A DNA stretch of 64,000 nt from Sediminibacterium goheungense (GTDB lineage: Bacteria > Bacteroidota > Bacteroidia > Chitinophagales > Chitinophagaceae), in contig NZ_SNWP01000010.1 in the NCBI RefSeq assembly GCF_004361915.1, forward strand, positions 1,514,050 to 1,578,049. The letters run 5' to 3'. Numbering within the stretch: the stretch's first letter is position 1; every line of letters begins with the position of its first letter. Below are positions 34,075 to 43,829 of the stretch, in pieces. The translations under genes were made by a program, and so were the position numbers. The notes beneath the pieces were generated by a model that was not told the DNA's origin, did no database searches, and saw only the letters and a list, made by a program, of their open reading frames with translations.

Positions 34075-36231
34075 TTATAAACGAACTTTGATGCCACCAT
34101 TGGCCACAAAACCATCCACGGGTGCATAGATATCTTTAAATACAGGGTTATTCACCGAACCGGTATACAAGGGCCCGAATTTTGTTTGGCGGGTATCACT
34201 AAAATTTTCAAGATTGATAAACAGAGAAAAATGCTCCCAGGATCTTTCTGCCATCAACCCGAATATCCAGTAAGATTTTCCTTTTGTTCCATCATTTAAC
34301 TGTTGCGGACTGAAGAAATAAGCTTCCAGTCCGATCTTTAGCTTTTCTTCTTTTTCATACATCAGTACATTGTTCAATCTGTGGCGTGCCGTCAGGGGAA
34401 ACCATGTTTTGCTATTGCTATAGTGTGTATTTACATCTGCATAGGTGTACCCGATAAATAATTTAAGATCGTTATAGCTGAATCGAAGATTGGTTTCCAT
34501 TCCTTTTGTGTCGATATAACCCGCTGCATTCTGAAATTGCTGGTCGCCTGTTCCGGTTGTAGTAAGTACCAATGGCCGGTTGAGTTTGGTATAGAAAAAC
34601 AGTTGGTTAACTGTAAGTCCGAGTTCGCCGATCTGTGTGCGGTAATTAATATCAAAATTTACTCCTTTCGATCTTTCATTCTGTGTATTCGATTCATTGA
34701 TCGGCAACATACGCTGAAACTGATTTTTTTCCGATTCTTCATTAAATACAGTAGGTGTTTTATACCCTGCACCGGCCCCTAATCTCAATGTTAAACGCTC
34801 TGTCGGTTTCAACATCATCGATATTCTTGGGAGCCATTCAAAACCATATTGTTTAACATAGTCGCCCCTCAAACCGGTTTCTATAGCTAGTTGAGAAAAT
34901 GGTTTCCAGCTGTTTTGTACAAAAACACCCAGGGTATTGTATGCATAATTGCGTAGTATATTGCTGCTCTGTTTATCTTCTGTAAATTTATCTGTTAGCA
35001 GATTGGCTCCTACTATCCAGTCTGCTTTTTCTGATCCGGCATTATAGGTTGCTTCCGAAAAAGTTGATTGCTGCAATCCCTTAAATGCATATCCGGGTAT
35101 CTGAATAGAGCGGTTAAAGCGGGTATAACTATTTTTAAAAGTGTACCGCTTCGTTTCACTAAGTTTATGAGTTATGAGTGCCTGCGTTGTAAATCGATCT
35201 GTATGATTCTGTTCAAAATAACCAGCTGATCCGTTTTTTATATAATCAATACTTCCGCCGGTTCTGGCTTCAGTGATATAGCTGAACCCAATATTAGCGG
35301 TTGTTTTTTCTCCATAAAGAAATAACCTTGGGTTGATAGTGTACCGTTCAAATTTGGGAATAGCTGTAAAGCCCAAGTTTGAAGGATCATAAGCCAAAGC
35401 TGTATTACGGGAACCATATACCGTTGTGCCCCATTTCTCAAATCGCTGGCTATAAAAGCCACTAAGGTCAAGACCACCAGCACTTGTTCCGTTGGCCATA
35501 AAATTCAGTTCTCTTTGCTCTCCCGGTGTTTTAGATACCAGATTTACAAGACCTGCAATAGCACCTGCACCATACAAAGTAGATGCAGAACCTTTGATTA
35601 CTTCAATTTGTTTTAAATCGAGGGGTGCTATCTGCATTAAACTTAGTCCGCCCGAGAAGCCGCCATATAAAGGAAAACCATCTCTGAGTACCTGTGTATA
35701 CCTGCCATCAAGCCCCTGTATACGAATGCTTGAATTATAGGAAGTGGCAGATGTTTGTTGTGTTTGTATTCCGGTACTTTCATTCAGTAACATCCGTATA
35801 TCACCTGGTTTCATGTTCCCTTTTTCAGTAAGTTCTTCTCCGGATATGGTTTCAACCCGGGTAGGAATATCACTGATAGTTCTACTCATTCTTGTGGCTG
35901 TTACAATCACTTCTTCTTCATGTTCCTCTGCTTCTTCCATCAAAACAATGATTTCATTGTCTTTATCCTGTGGTATAGCTAATTTAATTTCCTGTTCTTT
36001 CATGCCCACATACGAAAGCTTTAACAGGTAATTACCTTGTGGTATATTGACAAATAGCAGGCTACCCGAACTATCTGCCATTATGGTTTTTTTCAAGGCT
36101 GTAATAGTAGCAGTTGCGCCTTTAAGTGGTGCATTATCGTGTTTATCTTTTACTGATAATTTAATGGTATGCTGTGCAGATATAGCTGTACCTAATAGTA
36201 ACAGCATACACAATGAAAGTATATGTTTCAT
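34075..36231 (-). CDS. TonB-dependent outer-membrane receptor
   Basis: About 718 residues from the ATG at 36231, where the signal peptide starts (MKHILSLCMLLLLGTAISAQ); the longer frame adds an unlikely leader. A carboxypeptidase-like regulatory domain follows (IKLSVKDKHDNAPLKGATAT), then a TonB-box-like EEVIVTATRMSRT, plug domain (IRIQGLDGRYTQVLRDGFPL, IEVIKGSASTLYGAGAIAGL) and a 22-strand barrel ending in VANGGIKVRL. It takes up a ligand with TonB energy. A small Cys-rich secreted protein 38 bp upstream suggests a metal ligand such as copper or zinc, but this is inference. No SusD partner, so not a polysaccharide utilisation locus. Confidence 0.92.
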   Translation of the reverse strand: MKHILSLCMLLLLGTAISAQHTIKLSVKDKHDNAPLKGATATITALKKTIMADSSGSLLFVNIPQGNYLLKLSYVGMKEQEIKLAIPQDKDNEIIVLMEEAEEHEEEVIVTATRMSRTISDIPTRVETISGEELTEKGNMKPGDIRMLLNESTGIQTQQTSATSYNSSIRIQGLDGRYTQVLRDGFPLYGGFSGGLSLMQIAPLDLKQIEVIKGSASTLYGAGAIAGLVNLVSKTPGEQRELNFMANGTSAGGLDLSGFYSQRFEKWGTTVYGSRNTALAYDPSNLGFTAIPKFERYTINPRLFLYGEKTTANIGFSYITEARTGGSIDYIKNGSAGYFEQNHTDRFTTQALITHKLSETKRYTFKNSYTRFNRSIQIPGYAFKGLQQSTFSEATYNAGSEKADWIVGANLLTDKFTEDKQSSNILRNYAYNTLGVFVQNSWKPFSQLAIETGLRGDYVKQYGFEWLPRISMMLKPTERLTLRLGAGAGYKTPTVFNEESEKNQFQRMLPINESNTQNERSKGVNFDINYRTQIGELGLTVNQLFFYTKLNRPLVLTTTGTGDQQFQNAAGYIDTKGMETNLRFSYNDLKLFIGYTYADVNTHYSNSKTWFPLTARHRLNNVLMYEKEEKLKIGLEAYFFSPQQLNDGTKGKSYWIFGLMAERSWEHFSLFINLENFSDTRQTKFGPLYTGSVNNPVFKDIYAPVDGFVANGGIKVRL

Positions 36232-36269
36232 GATTCTTGTATAGTTAAATGAAAAAAACGTCTTATTAA

Positions 36270-36575
36270 CTATACAGTTTTCGGAGGCTCTAATAAACGT
36301 GCTGTATAAGAGCATGAATACCGATTGGTATTTCTTTCATGGTATATTGTTACCAACGCTGGTATAAATGTAATTTCAGAGAGGGTATTGAATTGGGTGA
36401 ATCCGTTACAATAGCCACAGGTTACAAATGGTGAGCAATTGTCATCTGTACTTTCGTCATCCGCATGTGCTGTCATTTCTACAGTTACCTCATTACACTG
36501 ATCGCTGGCACAGCAGGGAGTAAATGCCGCTGCTAATGTGATGAGTAGTAATATAAATGCAAAAAATTTCTTCAT
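36270..36575 (-). CDS. Small secreted cysteine-rich protein upstream of TonB receptor (DUF6660-like)
   Basis: 101 residues. Signal peptide MKKFFAFILLLITLAAAF, followed by TPCCASDQCNEV, an acidic/His stretch (TAHADDESTDDNC), and SPFVTCGYCNGFTQF. Six or more Cys plus His and acidic residues suggest metal binding or disulphide pairs. From memory this resembles DUF6660, small proteins that often precede TonB receptors linked to copper; not verified. It lies 38 bp upstream of the receptor on the same strand, so the two form a likely operon, possibly metal-regulated. Confidence 0.65.
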   Translation of the reverse strand: MKKFFAFILLLITLAAAFTPCCASDQCNEVTVEMTAHADDESTDDNCSPFVTCGYCNGFTQFNTLSEITFIPALVTIYHERNTNRYSCSYTARLLEPPKTV

Positions 36576-36656
36576 GTATCTGTCACGGATTATCAGATAG
36601 TATTACCTGTTCCGTATTTCATATAGCAAATGACCGGATTTTTCCTTTAGCCCTGT

Positions 36657-37730
36657 TTACAATTTTTCGTAGAGTTTTCTCAATTTTTCCCTCGTCATAA
36701 TTTTTTCCCAGTCTTTACCGAGAGCATTTTCCCAGAGTGGTTTCATGCCAAGCGATACATTGATCATGGTATCAAACTGTTCATCGGTTAATCCTTTACA
36801 GATACCTTCCGGAATTTCGATCTTGTTTTTCTCTACCATGTATTTAAACTCCTTTACACCAGCCGGATAATATTCTTCGAGGTAATTCATCACAATACAG
36901 TTACCAATACCATGTTTGGTACCGAGCAGGTAACTGAGGCCATAGCTTACCGCATGCGCTACGCCTACCTGCGAATAGGCAATACTCATACCACCTGCAT
37001 AAGATGCCATCATTAATTGGTCATCGCTTTCATCATCCCAATAATCCTTGTCCACAAATACTTTCTGGCAGAGCTGGAGGGCTTTTTCGCCATAGCTTTT
37101 ACTGAATTCATTCAAATAGGTTCCTTCGAGGCTTTCAATACAGTGTATATAACAGTCCATACCAGTATAAAAGCGTTGGTTCACCGGCGCATCTTTGGTA
37201 AGTTCCGGATCTAATACAATCTGATCGAATGGTGTAAAATCACTGTTCATACCCAGTTTTCTGGTAGGGCCCGTAAGTACCGTCGTTCGGCTTACCTCAG
37301 CACCTGTTCCACTAAGGGTGGGTATACCGGCTTTGTAAACACCGGGTTGTTTTACAAGATCCCAGCCCTGATAGTCGGCAGAAGAGCCGGGATTATTCAT
37401 CATGAGCGATACCGCTTTGGCCAGATCCATGGTTGATCCACCACCGATACCAATTACACCACTAACAGTTCCAAACTTTTCTTTAAGGCTGTTGGCCAAT
37501 GCATCTACCTGCGTGGTTTTGGGCTCGTAGGTAACATCGGCAAAAATGATTTCATCTTTACCTCGCAACGGAACTCTTTCTGCCAGTGGTTTTCCCTGAA
37601 AAAAATGGTCTACCAGAAAGATCATCGGGGCATCTGCTTTTCTTCTGGGTGCCAGTATCTCATCCAACTGATTAAAGGCACCCCGGCCAAATACCACATA
37701 ATCGACCATCTTAAAATTCCGGAAACTCAT
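36657..37730 (-). CDS. kdnB: Iron-containing alcohol dehydrogenase, KdnB-like (Kdo 8-oxidase)
   Basis: About 357 residues from the ATG at 37730 (MSFRNFKMVDYVVFGRGAF). The NAD-binding part has IGIGGGSTMDLAKAVS and the glycine motif TLSGTGAEVSRT; the metal site residues are in GMDCYIHCIES and HAVSYGLSYLLGTKHGIGN. Sequence details fit KdnB (3-deoxy-D-manno-octulosonate 8-oxidase) rather than generic alcohol dehydrogenases. With the aminotransferase KdnA and cytidylyltransferase KdsB, KdnB makes CMP-8-amino-Kdo for lipopolysaccharide. A kdsB gene lies about 11 kb away in this window; kdnA is not seen here. I am fairly sure of the family and moderately sure of KdnB. Confidence 0.75.
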   Translation of the reverse strand: MSFRNFKMVDYVVFGRGAFNQLDEILAPRRKADAPMIFLVDHFFQGKPLAERVPLRGKDEIIFADVTYEPKTTQVDALANSLKEKFGTVSGVIGIGGGSTMDLAKAVSLMMNNPGSSADYQGWDLVKQPGVYKAGIPTLSGTGAEVSRTTVLTGPTRKLGMNSDFTPFDQIVLDPELTKDAPVNQRFYTGMDCYIHCIESLEGTYLNEFSKSYGEKALQLCQKVFVDKDYWDDESDDQLMMASYAGGMSIAYSQVGVAHAVSYGLSYLLGTKHGIGNCIVMNYLEEYYPAGVKEFKYMVEKNKIEIPEGICKGLTDEQFDTMINVSLGMKPLWENALGKDWEKIMTREKLRKLYEKL

Positions 37731-37914
37731 GATTGGTGTTTTTAATAAAGAATACTGCAAACATACTTAGAAGGATTAACTTCTGAAAAATCATTAGCCA
37801 TTAAGAATAATTGAAGCATTATCAACTTTTTACTGTTTTGCGAAATATGGATTTTTTTCTCTCTTTTAGGGGGATTGATGTATTTTACTGTTTTAAAGCG
37901 CTTCTGTTTTAGTC

Positions 37915-39048
37915 ATGATAACCTGCCTTCAACAATTTATTGCCGGACAGTTCCTGAAAGGGTCTATTGGTAAAGATTTTCTAACTTTTATGAGTCCGGA
38001 GAATCTTCTGATAGGCGTTCAGATCATGGCAGTAGGTATTACGCTGGCTGTCATCCTTATTTATGCCCAGTTGCTGGCTAAAAAGAGGATGCATTTTTAT
38101 ACCCAGCGCATACAGAATAATATTGAAGTTTGGATCAGTCATATCATCCTGGAAGAGTCTGTTGAAGGTATTGATATCCCTAAAAAATTCTACCGCCTGC
38201 TTGAAGATCCGAAGGCAAGACAAATTGCCATTGATGAACTTACCAATTGTAAAAAGAATTTTTCAGGTATTGTAGCAGAAAATATAGTAGCCCTATATAA
38301 TAAACTGGGGCTTCGGGATGATTCGTTATCAAAGATCAAGAATACACGAAAATGGGAAGTTCAGGCAAGAGGTATCCAGGAACTCTATCTGATGGACCAA
38401 AAAAACCTGCTCACCAAAATTTATCGGGAAACCAACAGTAAAAATGAATTTGTTCGTTCAGAGGCACAGATTGCGATTATTTATATGACAGGTTTTAATG
38501 GTTTACGTTTTTTGGATGTAATCTCTTACCCGCTAACACTCTGGCAGCAAATTAAATTACTGGAACAGTTGCGGTTGTTTGGTAAAAAAGAAGATTTATC
38601 TGACCGAATACCTAATTGGCTAGAATCAAAAAATGAAACCGTAGTTATATTCGCTTTACGACTTGCAGCAGAATATCAGCAGTTTGCAGTTATAGATGCC
38701 ATCAGGGGTTGTTTGGTACATCCTTCATCAGCTGTAAGAACAAGAGCCATTAAAACACTGATTGTTTTGGCTGACGAAAAAACAGCTTTTACTTTAACAG
38801 GTTATTTCGCAAAAGAAAATTTTGAAAATCAGGTCCATATTCTCGACAGCCTTTTGTCTTTTGCCACGGATGAGCAACACGCATTTCTGGAAAAATTATT
38901 GGATGCTCCCGACAATATTATTAAACTAAAAGCCGCTATGGTACTCGCAAATAATTGTACTGATGGTTTAAGTACCATAGAAAAAAGAGCATTGGTTGAG
39001 CCCGAACCTTTTGAAAGAATACTCAGGCATGTTAAATCTGTAAAATGA
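37915..39048 (+). CDS. Membrane-anchored HEAT-repeat protein
   Basis: 377 residues from the ATG at 37915; a start at 37990 (MSPENLLIGVQIMAVG) is equally plausible. One N-terminal membrane helix (about 33-53, VQIMAVGITLAVILIYAQLL) is followed by a helical domain and, from about 110 on, HEAT-like repeats (IRGCLVHPSSAVRTRAIKTL, DAPDNIIKLKAAMVLA). The stop overlaps the start of the GT2-fusion gene by 4 bp (ATGA), so translation is coupled and the two proteins are probably partners. HEAT proteins often act as scaffolds. In this context it may assemble or regulate the polysaccharide synthase on the cytoplasmic face; inference. Confidence 0.8.
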   Translation: MITCLQQFIAGQFLKGSIGKDFLTFMSPENLLIGVQIMAVGITLAVILIYAQLLAKKRMHFYTQRIQNNIEVWISHIILEESVEGIDIPKKFYRLLEDPKARQIAIDELTNCKKNFSGIVAENIVALYNKLGLRDDSLSKIKNTRKWEVQARGIQELYLMDQKNLLTKIYRETNSKNEFVRSEAQIAIIYMTGFNGLRFLDVISYPLTLWQQIKLLEQLRLFGKKEDLSDRIPNWLESKNETVVIFALRLAAEYQQFAVIDAIRGCLVHPSSAVRTRAIKTLIVLADEKTAFTLTGYFAKENFENQVHILDSLLSFATDEQHAFLEKLLDAPDNIIKLKAAMVLANNCTDGLSTIEKRALVEPEPFERILRHVKSVK

Positions 39049-42000
39049 ACTGGAATATTTTAGTAGATATACTTTTTGATATACTTACTTATGGAATTTT
39101 TATTTATTCCACTTTACTCCTTTTATCATACATAGCCATTGCTGTTTTTTCGATCGGTGAAACACGTAAATATCTTAAGAAAAATAGTTTTACCGACTAC
39201 CGCATGCTGGCATCATCTGTTCATGCACCATCTGTAACCATTCTCGCACCGGCATATAACGAGGGTATGACCATCGTTGAGAATATCCGGTCTCTACTTT
39301 CTATTTATTATGTAAACCTTGAGCTGATTGTTATTAATGATGGTAGTAAGGATGACTGTCTGCAAAAAATGATTACAGCATATGATCTCGAAAAAATTGA
39401 CTACTTCGTTGATTACAAAATTAAAACCAAAGAAGTAAGGGGTGTATATAAGAGCCGTAATCCTATTTACCATAAACTACTGGTAGTAGATAAAGTAAAT
39501 GGAGGTAAAGCCGATGCTTTGAATGTAGGCATCAATATTGCTTCCAATAAATACCTTGTTTGTATTGACGTAGATTGTATTCTTGAACAGGATGCACTCC
39601 TGAAAATGATCAAACCTTTTCTTGAACAGACAGATGAAAAAGTTATTGCCTCCGGTGGCGTGGTTCGTATTGCCAATTCATGCGTAATTGAAGATGGTAA
39701 ACTGGTAAAAGTGAAACTGGCTTCTGAGTATTTACCAAGGATGCAGATATTGGAGTATATCCGTGCATTCATACTGGGAAGAATGGCCTGGAGCAGACTG
39801 AACGGTCTTATGCTGATATCCGGTGCTTTTGGTGCTTTCGATAAAGAAATCGCCATTAAATGCGGCGGGTATGATCATAATACCGTTGGAGAAGATATGG
39901 AGCTGGTGGTGAGAATGCGGCGTTATATGGAGGAAAGAAATGAAAAGTACCGGGTAACTTATATACCTGATCCGCTTTGCTGGACAGAAGCACCCAATTC
40001 ATTTAATATTCTTGGCCGTCAGAGAAACCGCTGGACCCGTGGAACCATTGAAACGCTGAAGTTTCATAAGAAAATGTTTTTCAATCCTAAGTATGGCCTA
40101 CTCGGTATGCTGAGTTACCCTTATTGGTTTTTCTTTGAAATGTGCGCACCGGTCATTGAATTCTTTGGATTTGTATGCTTTTTCATTTTTGCTGCATTTG
40201 GTTTGCTTGATTGGGGATTCTTTTTCGCCTATCTGCTTTTTATTATTTCTTTCGGCTATCTCTATTCCGCTTTCGCCATTTTAATGGAAGTGATTACCTA
40301 CAACCAATACAAGCGGCGAACGGATATCCTGATTCTATTGTTAACCGCTTTAACAGAACCCTTTTACTTCCATCCATTTGTGGTTTGGAGTGCCATCAAA
40401 GGTTATATTGATTATTTCAGAAAGAAAAAAGCCTGGGGTGAAATGACCCGACAGGGTTTTACACAGAAAGCAACTACCAATACACCCGTACCTATTGTTG
40501 AGGCACCGGCCTTGGTTGTACCAGAACCAGTAATAGCAGTAACTGAGGCCACAACAGAAGAACCTGTTATAGCAGTAAAAGAATCTTTTTATAAAAGAAA
40601 AGTGGCTCCATTTTTATCAAAAATACCCGATGTGTTATTTGAATCGTTCAGGTATTATATAGGTCATATGCTCGTGCTTTTATTATTACTATTTGTTGCA
40701 CGTGGTATTGAACTGGGTATTGACTATTCTGAACATGGGAAACCAGCGCAACTTGATAAAATCATATTATACGGTCTTGCAAAAGATATAGCTTTTGCTA
40801 CACTTATTACCCTGTGGGGCTATATACCTTTTACCCTTCTTTTTATCATCGGAAGAAAAACAGCTCATATCAGCTTTATCATTTTTGGTACACTACTCAC
40901 GTTGGTACAGATTGCCTTATCAAAGTATTTTGTTACATCACTGGTTCCATTAGGTGCAGATTTATGGTCCTATTCCTGGGCAGATATACAACAAACTGTT
41001 GGTGCTTCCGGAGGATTGAATATTGTCACCATTGCATTACTCGTGGTAACAACCTGTATTTTTGCAATTTCGCTTCGTAAACTGCCACATTTATTACTCC
41101 CCAATGATGGACTAGTTGTATTTTTTATATTGATGGTTGTAACAGGCGGTATCCGTAACCTTTCCAGAGTTACAGATAACATGCTACCCGGTAATGAATA
41201 CAGTAATAATCTATCGCTAAATAAATCGTATTTCTTTTACAAAGCCTCTTATGATCAATTCTTCCCGACAACTATAGAAGATGATATCTATAAAGACGAG
41301 TATGTACCAGATAATATGCTGGTAGAAGATGTAGAAGTTGATCCGAAAAATTTTCCATTCTTACACAGAATAGATAGTACTAAGAATGTCTTATCTCCCT
41401 TTTTTGTAAAGGCAGATTCTACACCGCCTAATTTTGTAATCATTCTGGTAGAAGGTTTGGGACGAGCATTCAGCAACCAAAATGCCTATCTCGGTAGTTT
41501 TACCCCTTTTCTTGACTCTTTATCAACACAAAGTCTTTATTGGGAAAACTTCTTAAGTACCAGTGGTAGAACCTTTAGTGTATTACCCTCCGTACTCGGG
41601 TCATTGCCGTTCGGGAATACGGGCTTTACTGAATTGGGAGATCAGATGCCAGAGCATATTTCACTTGTTAGTCTGCTAAAACGCAACAATTACAAAACCT
41701 CTTTTTACTATGGAGGTGATGCTTCTTTTGATAATATGGCTGTTTTTCTTAGGAAAACAGGTATCGATAAAGTGTACGATGAAGAAAATTTCCCATCATC
41801 CGGTGGTTATTTTAAACTTCCTGCCTCCGCTTCTGGTTTTAGTTGGGGTTATGATGATGCTTCCGTATTCAAATATGCACTTACAGATACAGATACACTA
41901 TCCCCTTCATTAAAAGTGCTGCTTACTGTTGCAACACATAGTCCATTCCTTATTAATAATGCGAGTACATATCTGAATTTTTTTGAAAAAAGAATGGAGG

Positions 42001-42629
42001 ACTTAAAATTTTCAGAAGCGCAGAAAAAAACCTATCGAAACTATAGTAAACAATATGCCAGCATCCTGTATACCGATCAGGCAATAAAGGAATTTATTAA
42101 TAATTATCGCAGGAGAAGTGATTTTAAGAATACCGTCTTCATCATTACAGGTGATCATAGAATGCCCGAAATACCTATGAGTACTAAAATCGACAGGTAT
42201 CATGTTCCATTACTTATTTATTCTCCATTGCTTGCCAAAAAACAAAAGTTTTCTTCTGTATCCAGTCATTTTGATATTACCCCTACACTTACTGCTTGGC
42301 TTAAGTATAGTCATAAATTAAATATACCCGATATCAATGCGTGGTTAGGAACTGGTATAGATACGGCTGTAAGGTTTAGGAATATCCATACGATTGCACT
42401 GAAACAAACCAAACCTGAATTGATCGATTTTGTACGCGGAGATTATATGCTGAATGGCGATGCGGTATTTAAAATTATGCCCAATATGGATCTGGAGCCT
42501 GACAATACGCCTGAAAAAAAATTCTCCCTGAAGTCTGCTTTTAATAAATTCAAAAAGAATAACCAGGATTTTGTAACCAATGGCAAATTGGTACCAGACA
42601 GCCTGTCAAAAAAATATGGTGGTCGCTAA
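39045..42629 (+). CDS. Cellulose-synthase-like GT2 fused to an alkaline-phosphatase-superfamily transferase (LtaS/BcsG-like)
   Basis: 1194 residues, two enzymes in one chain. N-terminal half: membrane helix, then processive GT2 domain with VTILAPAYNEG, VINDGS, VDVDC (DxD), ED in GEDMELVVR and the QRNRW (QxxRW) motif, followed by several membrane helices (about 355-460). After a flexible Pro/Glu/Val linker come about five membrane helices (about 535-700) and a periplasmic domain resembling LTA synthase/phosphoethanolamine transferases: NFVIILVEGLGR, STSGRTFSVLPS (nucleophile Thr), THSPF, ITGDHR and SSHFDITPT. It would make a polysaccharide and decorate it with phosphoglycerol or phosphoethanolamine, as BcsA plus BcsG do for cellulose. 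The coupling is seen; the product is inference. Confidence 0.88.
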   Translation: MNWNILVDILFDILTYGIFIYSTLLLLSYIAIAVFSIGETRKYLKKNSFTDYRMLASSVHAPSVTILAPAYNEGMTIVENIRSLLSIYYVNLELIVINDGSKDDCLQKMITAYDLEKIDYFVDYKIKTKEVRGVYKSRNPIYHKLLVVDKVNGGKADALNVGINIASNKYLVCIDVDCILEQDALLKMIKPFLEQTDEKVIASGGVVRIANSCVIEDGKLVKVKLASEYLPRMQILEYIRAFILGRMAWSRLNGLMLISGAFGAFDKEIAIKCGGYDHNTVGEDMELVVRMRRYMEERNEKYRVTYIPDPLCWTEAPNSFNILGRQRNRWTRGTIETLKFHKKMFFNPKYGLLGMLSYPYWFFFEMCAPVIEFFGFVCFFIFAAFGLLDWGFFFAYLLFIISFGYLYSAFAILMEVITYNQYKRRTDILILLLTALTEPFYFHPFVVWSAIKGYIDYFRKKKAWGEMTRQGFTQKATTNTPVPIVEAPALVVPEPVIAVTEATTEEPVIAVKESFYKRKVAPFLSKIPDVLFESFRYYIGHMLVLLLLLFVARGIELGIDYSEHGKPAQLDKIILYGLAKDIAFATLITLWGYIPFTLLFIIGRKTAHISFIIFGTLLTLVQIALSKYFVTSLVPLGADLWSYSWADIQQTVGASGGLNIVTIALLVVTTCIFAISLRKLPHLLLPNDGLVVFFILMVVTGGIRNLSRVTDNMLPGNEYSNNLSLNKSYFFYKASYDQFFPTTIEDDIYKDEYVPDNMLVEDVEVDPKNFPFLHRIDSTKNVLSPFFVKADSTPPNFVIILVEGLGRAFSNQNAYLGSFTPFLDSLSTQSLYWENFLSTSGRTFSVLPSVLGSLPFGNTGFTELGDQMPEHISLVSLLKRNNYKTSFYYGGDASFDNMAVFLRKTGIDKVYDEENFPSSGGYFKLPASASGFSWGYDDASVFKYALTDTDTLSPSLKVLLTVATHSPFLINNASTYLNFFEKRMEDLKFSEAQKKTYRNYSKQYASILYTDQAIKEFINNYRRRSDFKNTVFIITGDHRMPEIPMSTKIDRYHVPLLIYSPLLAKKQKFSSVSSHFDITPTLTAWLKYSHKLNIPDINAWLGTGIDTAVRFRNIHTIALKQTKPELIDFVRGDYMLNGDAVFKIMPNMDLEPDNTPEKKFSLKSAFNKFKKNNQDFVTNGKLVPDSLSKKYGGR

Positions 42630-42632
42630 CCA

Positions 42633-43829
42633 CTATTGTAAAGATGTATAATAGTCGTTTAAAATGGTAGTTACCAATGGTCTGTATAGTTTCCAGAAAA
42701 AACTTTTTCTTTCAAGTGGTTCACCAGAAGTGTACATCATCCATTTAAAAAAGCCTACCCATTTAAAATAAGAGGAGGTTAGTGTTACAGGGTTATCACA
42801 AAAATCGGCTGAAAAATAAAAAAAGCGATAGTCGTTTTCAGCCACATGTGCCGTTACTGCCGGAAACCGCATGGGTAAATTATATTTTGCCAGCTCATTG
42901 GCTCCGTTGCCGTTTGCATCAATTACAAATTCTGAAAGCACTTCATTTTTTATTGTATCGGCACTGATTACATCAAACCAGAAAGAGTATTTCATTTTAT
43001 CTGGCATTCCATAATGTTCCCTGCCTTTTTTATTGGCATATATATGAGGAAGTTCGTTTGCAAGATGGGTTTCATTTTCCAGTATCACCACTTCTTCATT
43101 TGCTGCCTGAATAAATGCGATACCGCTTTTTGTAAAGGGCCATTTTCCGTTATGTGTACGTTTATAATTCCGGATCAGCCATGGTGGCAACTCTTTATTC
43201 ACGGTGGTATCAAAAGATTCGAAATACCTGCCAATCCACCCAGACCAGGTAATATTGAACATTTCTTCGAACTCACGTCTGATGGCGGTATCGGTGGGTG
43301 AACCTATTGAATTAAATTCGGTGATAATAAGCTTCTTCTTTTCTTTCATTTTCCTGAGCAAGAAAATATCCTGTTTGCTCATGCCTCCGTATACAATTCC
43401 TGACCTGTCCTGACTATTTCCTACTTTATACCATTCGTTTTTAAAAACGCCATAGGCATCGGTTACATAAGTGGCTTTAATACGGTTACTGAGGTCGTTT
43501 AGTTGTGAAGTATCAAAACGTTCCAATCCTTTTAACTTATATTGTTCCTTTTCCATCGGAAAAAATCCGAAGTAATCAATATCAGGATTGTAGAGATCTG
43601 TTTTGTTCTTGGTAAATTTTTCCTGGTTTAATACCCAGTGAAGAGATATATGTTCCTGACCCGGATACTTGATAACAGTCTTATCGATGATGGCAATCAA
43701 CATGGGTCTTTTAGGTGTAAAAAACCAGGCCAATAACATCCAGAATGGGAATAAGAAAATAGCAAGGGCGAGTAAGCCTCTCCATGATATGGATATACGT
43801 GCTTTATTTTCTAAAATCTTCTTAGCCAT
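42633..43829 (-). CDS. Unknown membrane-anchored protein of a predicted exopolysaccharide operon
   Basis: 398 residues. A single N-terminal signal anchor (LLALAIFLFPFWMLLAWFF) is followed by a large domain on the outer face of the inner membrane. Segments such as DYFGFFPMEKEQYKLKG, ATYVTDAYGVFKNEW, SGIVYGGMSKQDIFLLRKMK and LIITEFNSIGSPTD suggest an alpha/beta fold like GATase1- or deacetylase-type barrels, but no known catalytic motif is complete. Its start overlaps the end of the YaiO-like gene by 19 bp, so they are coupled. It may trim, modify or guide the nascent polymer across the periplasm. Function not recognised. Confidence 0.7.
   Translation of the reverse strand: MAKKILENKARISISWRGLLALAIFLFPFWMLLAWFFTPKRPMLIAIIDKTVIKYPGQEHISLHWVLNQEKFTKNKTDLYNPDIDYFGFFPMEKEQYKLKGLERFDTSQLNDLSNRIKATYVTDAYGVFKNEWYKVGNSQDRSGIVYGGMSKQDIFLLRKMKEKKKLIITEFNSIGSPTDTAIRREFEEMFNITWSGWIGRYFESFDTTVNKELPPWLIRNYKRTHNGKWPFTKSGIAFIQAANEEVVILENETHLANELPHIYANKKGREHYGMPDKMKYSFWFDVISADTIKNEVLSEFVIDANGNGANELAKYNLPMRFPAVTAHVAENDYRFFYFSADFCDNPVTLTSSYFKWVGFFKWMMYTSGEPLERKSFFWKLYRPLVTTILNDYYTSLQ

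Noticed and set aside
34075-36231. Polysaccharide utilisation locus
   Set aside because: The TonB receptor has no SusD-like partner or glycan-degrading enzymes nearby.
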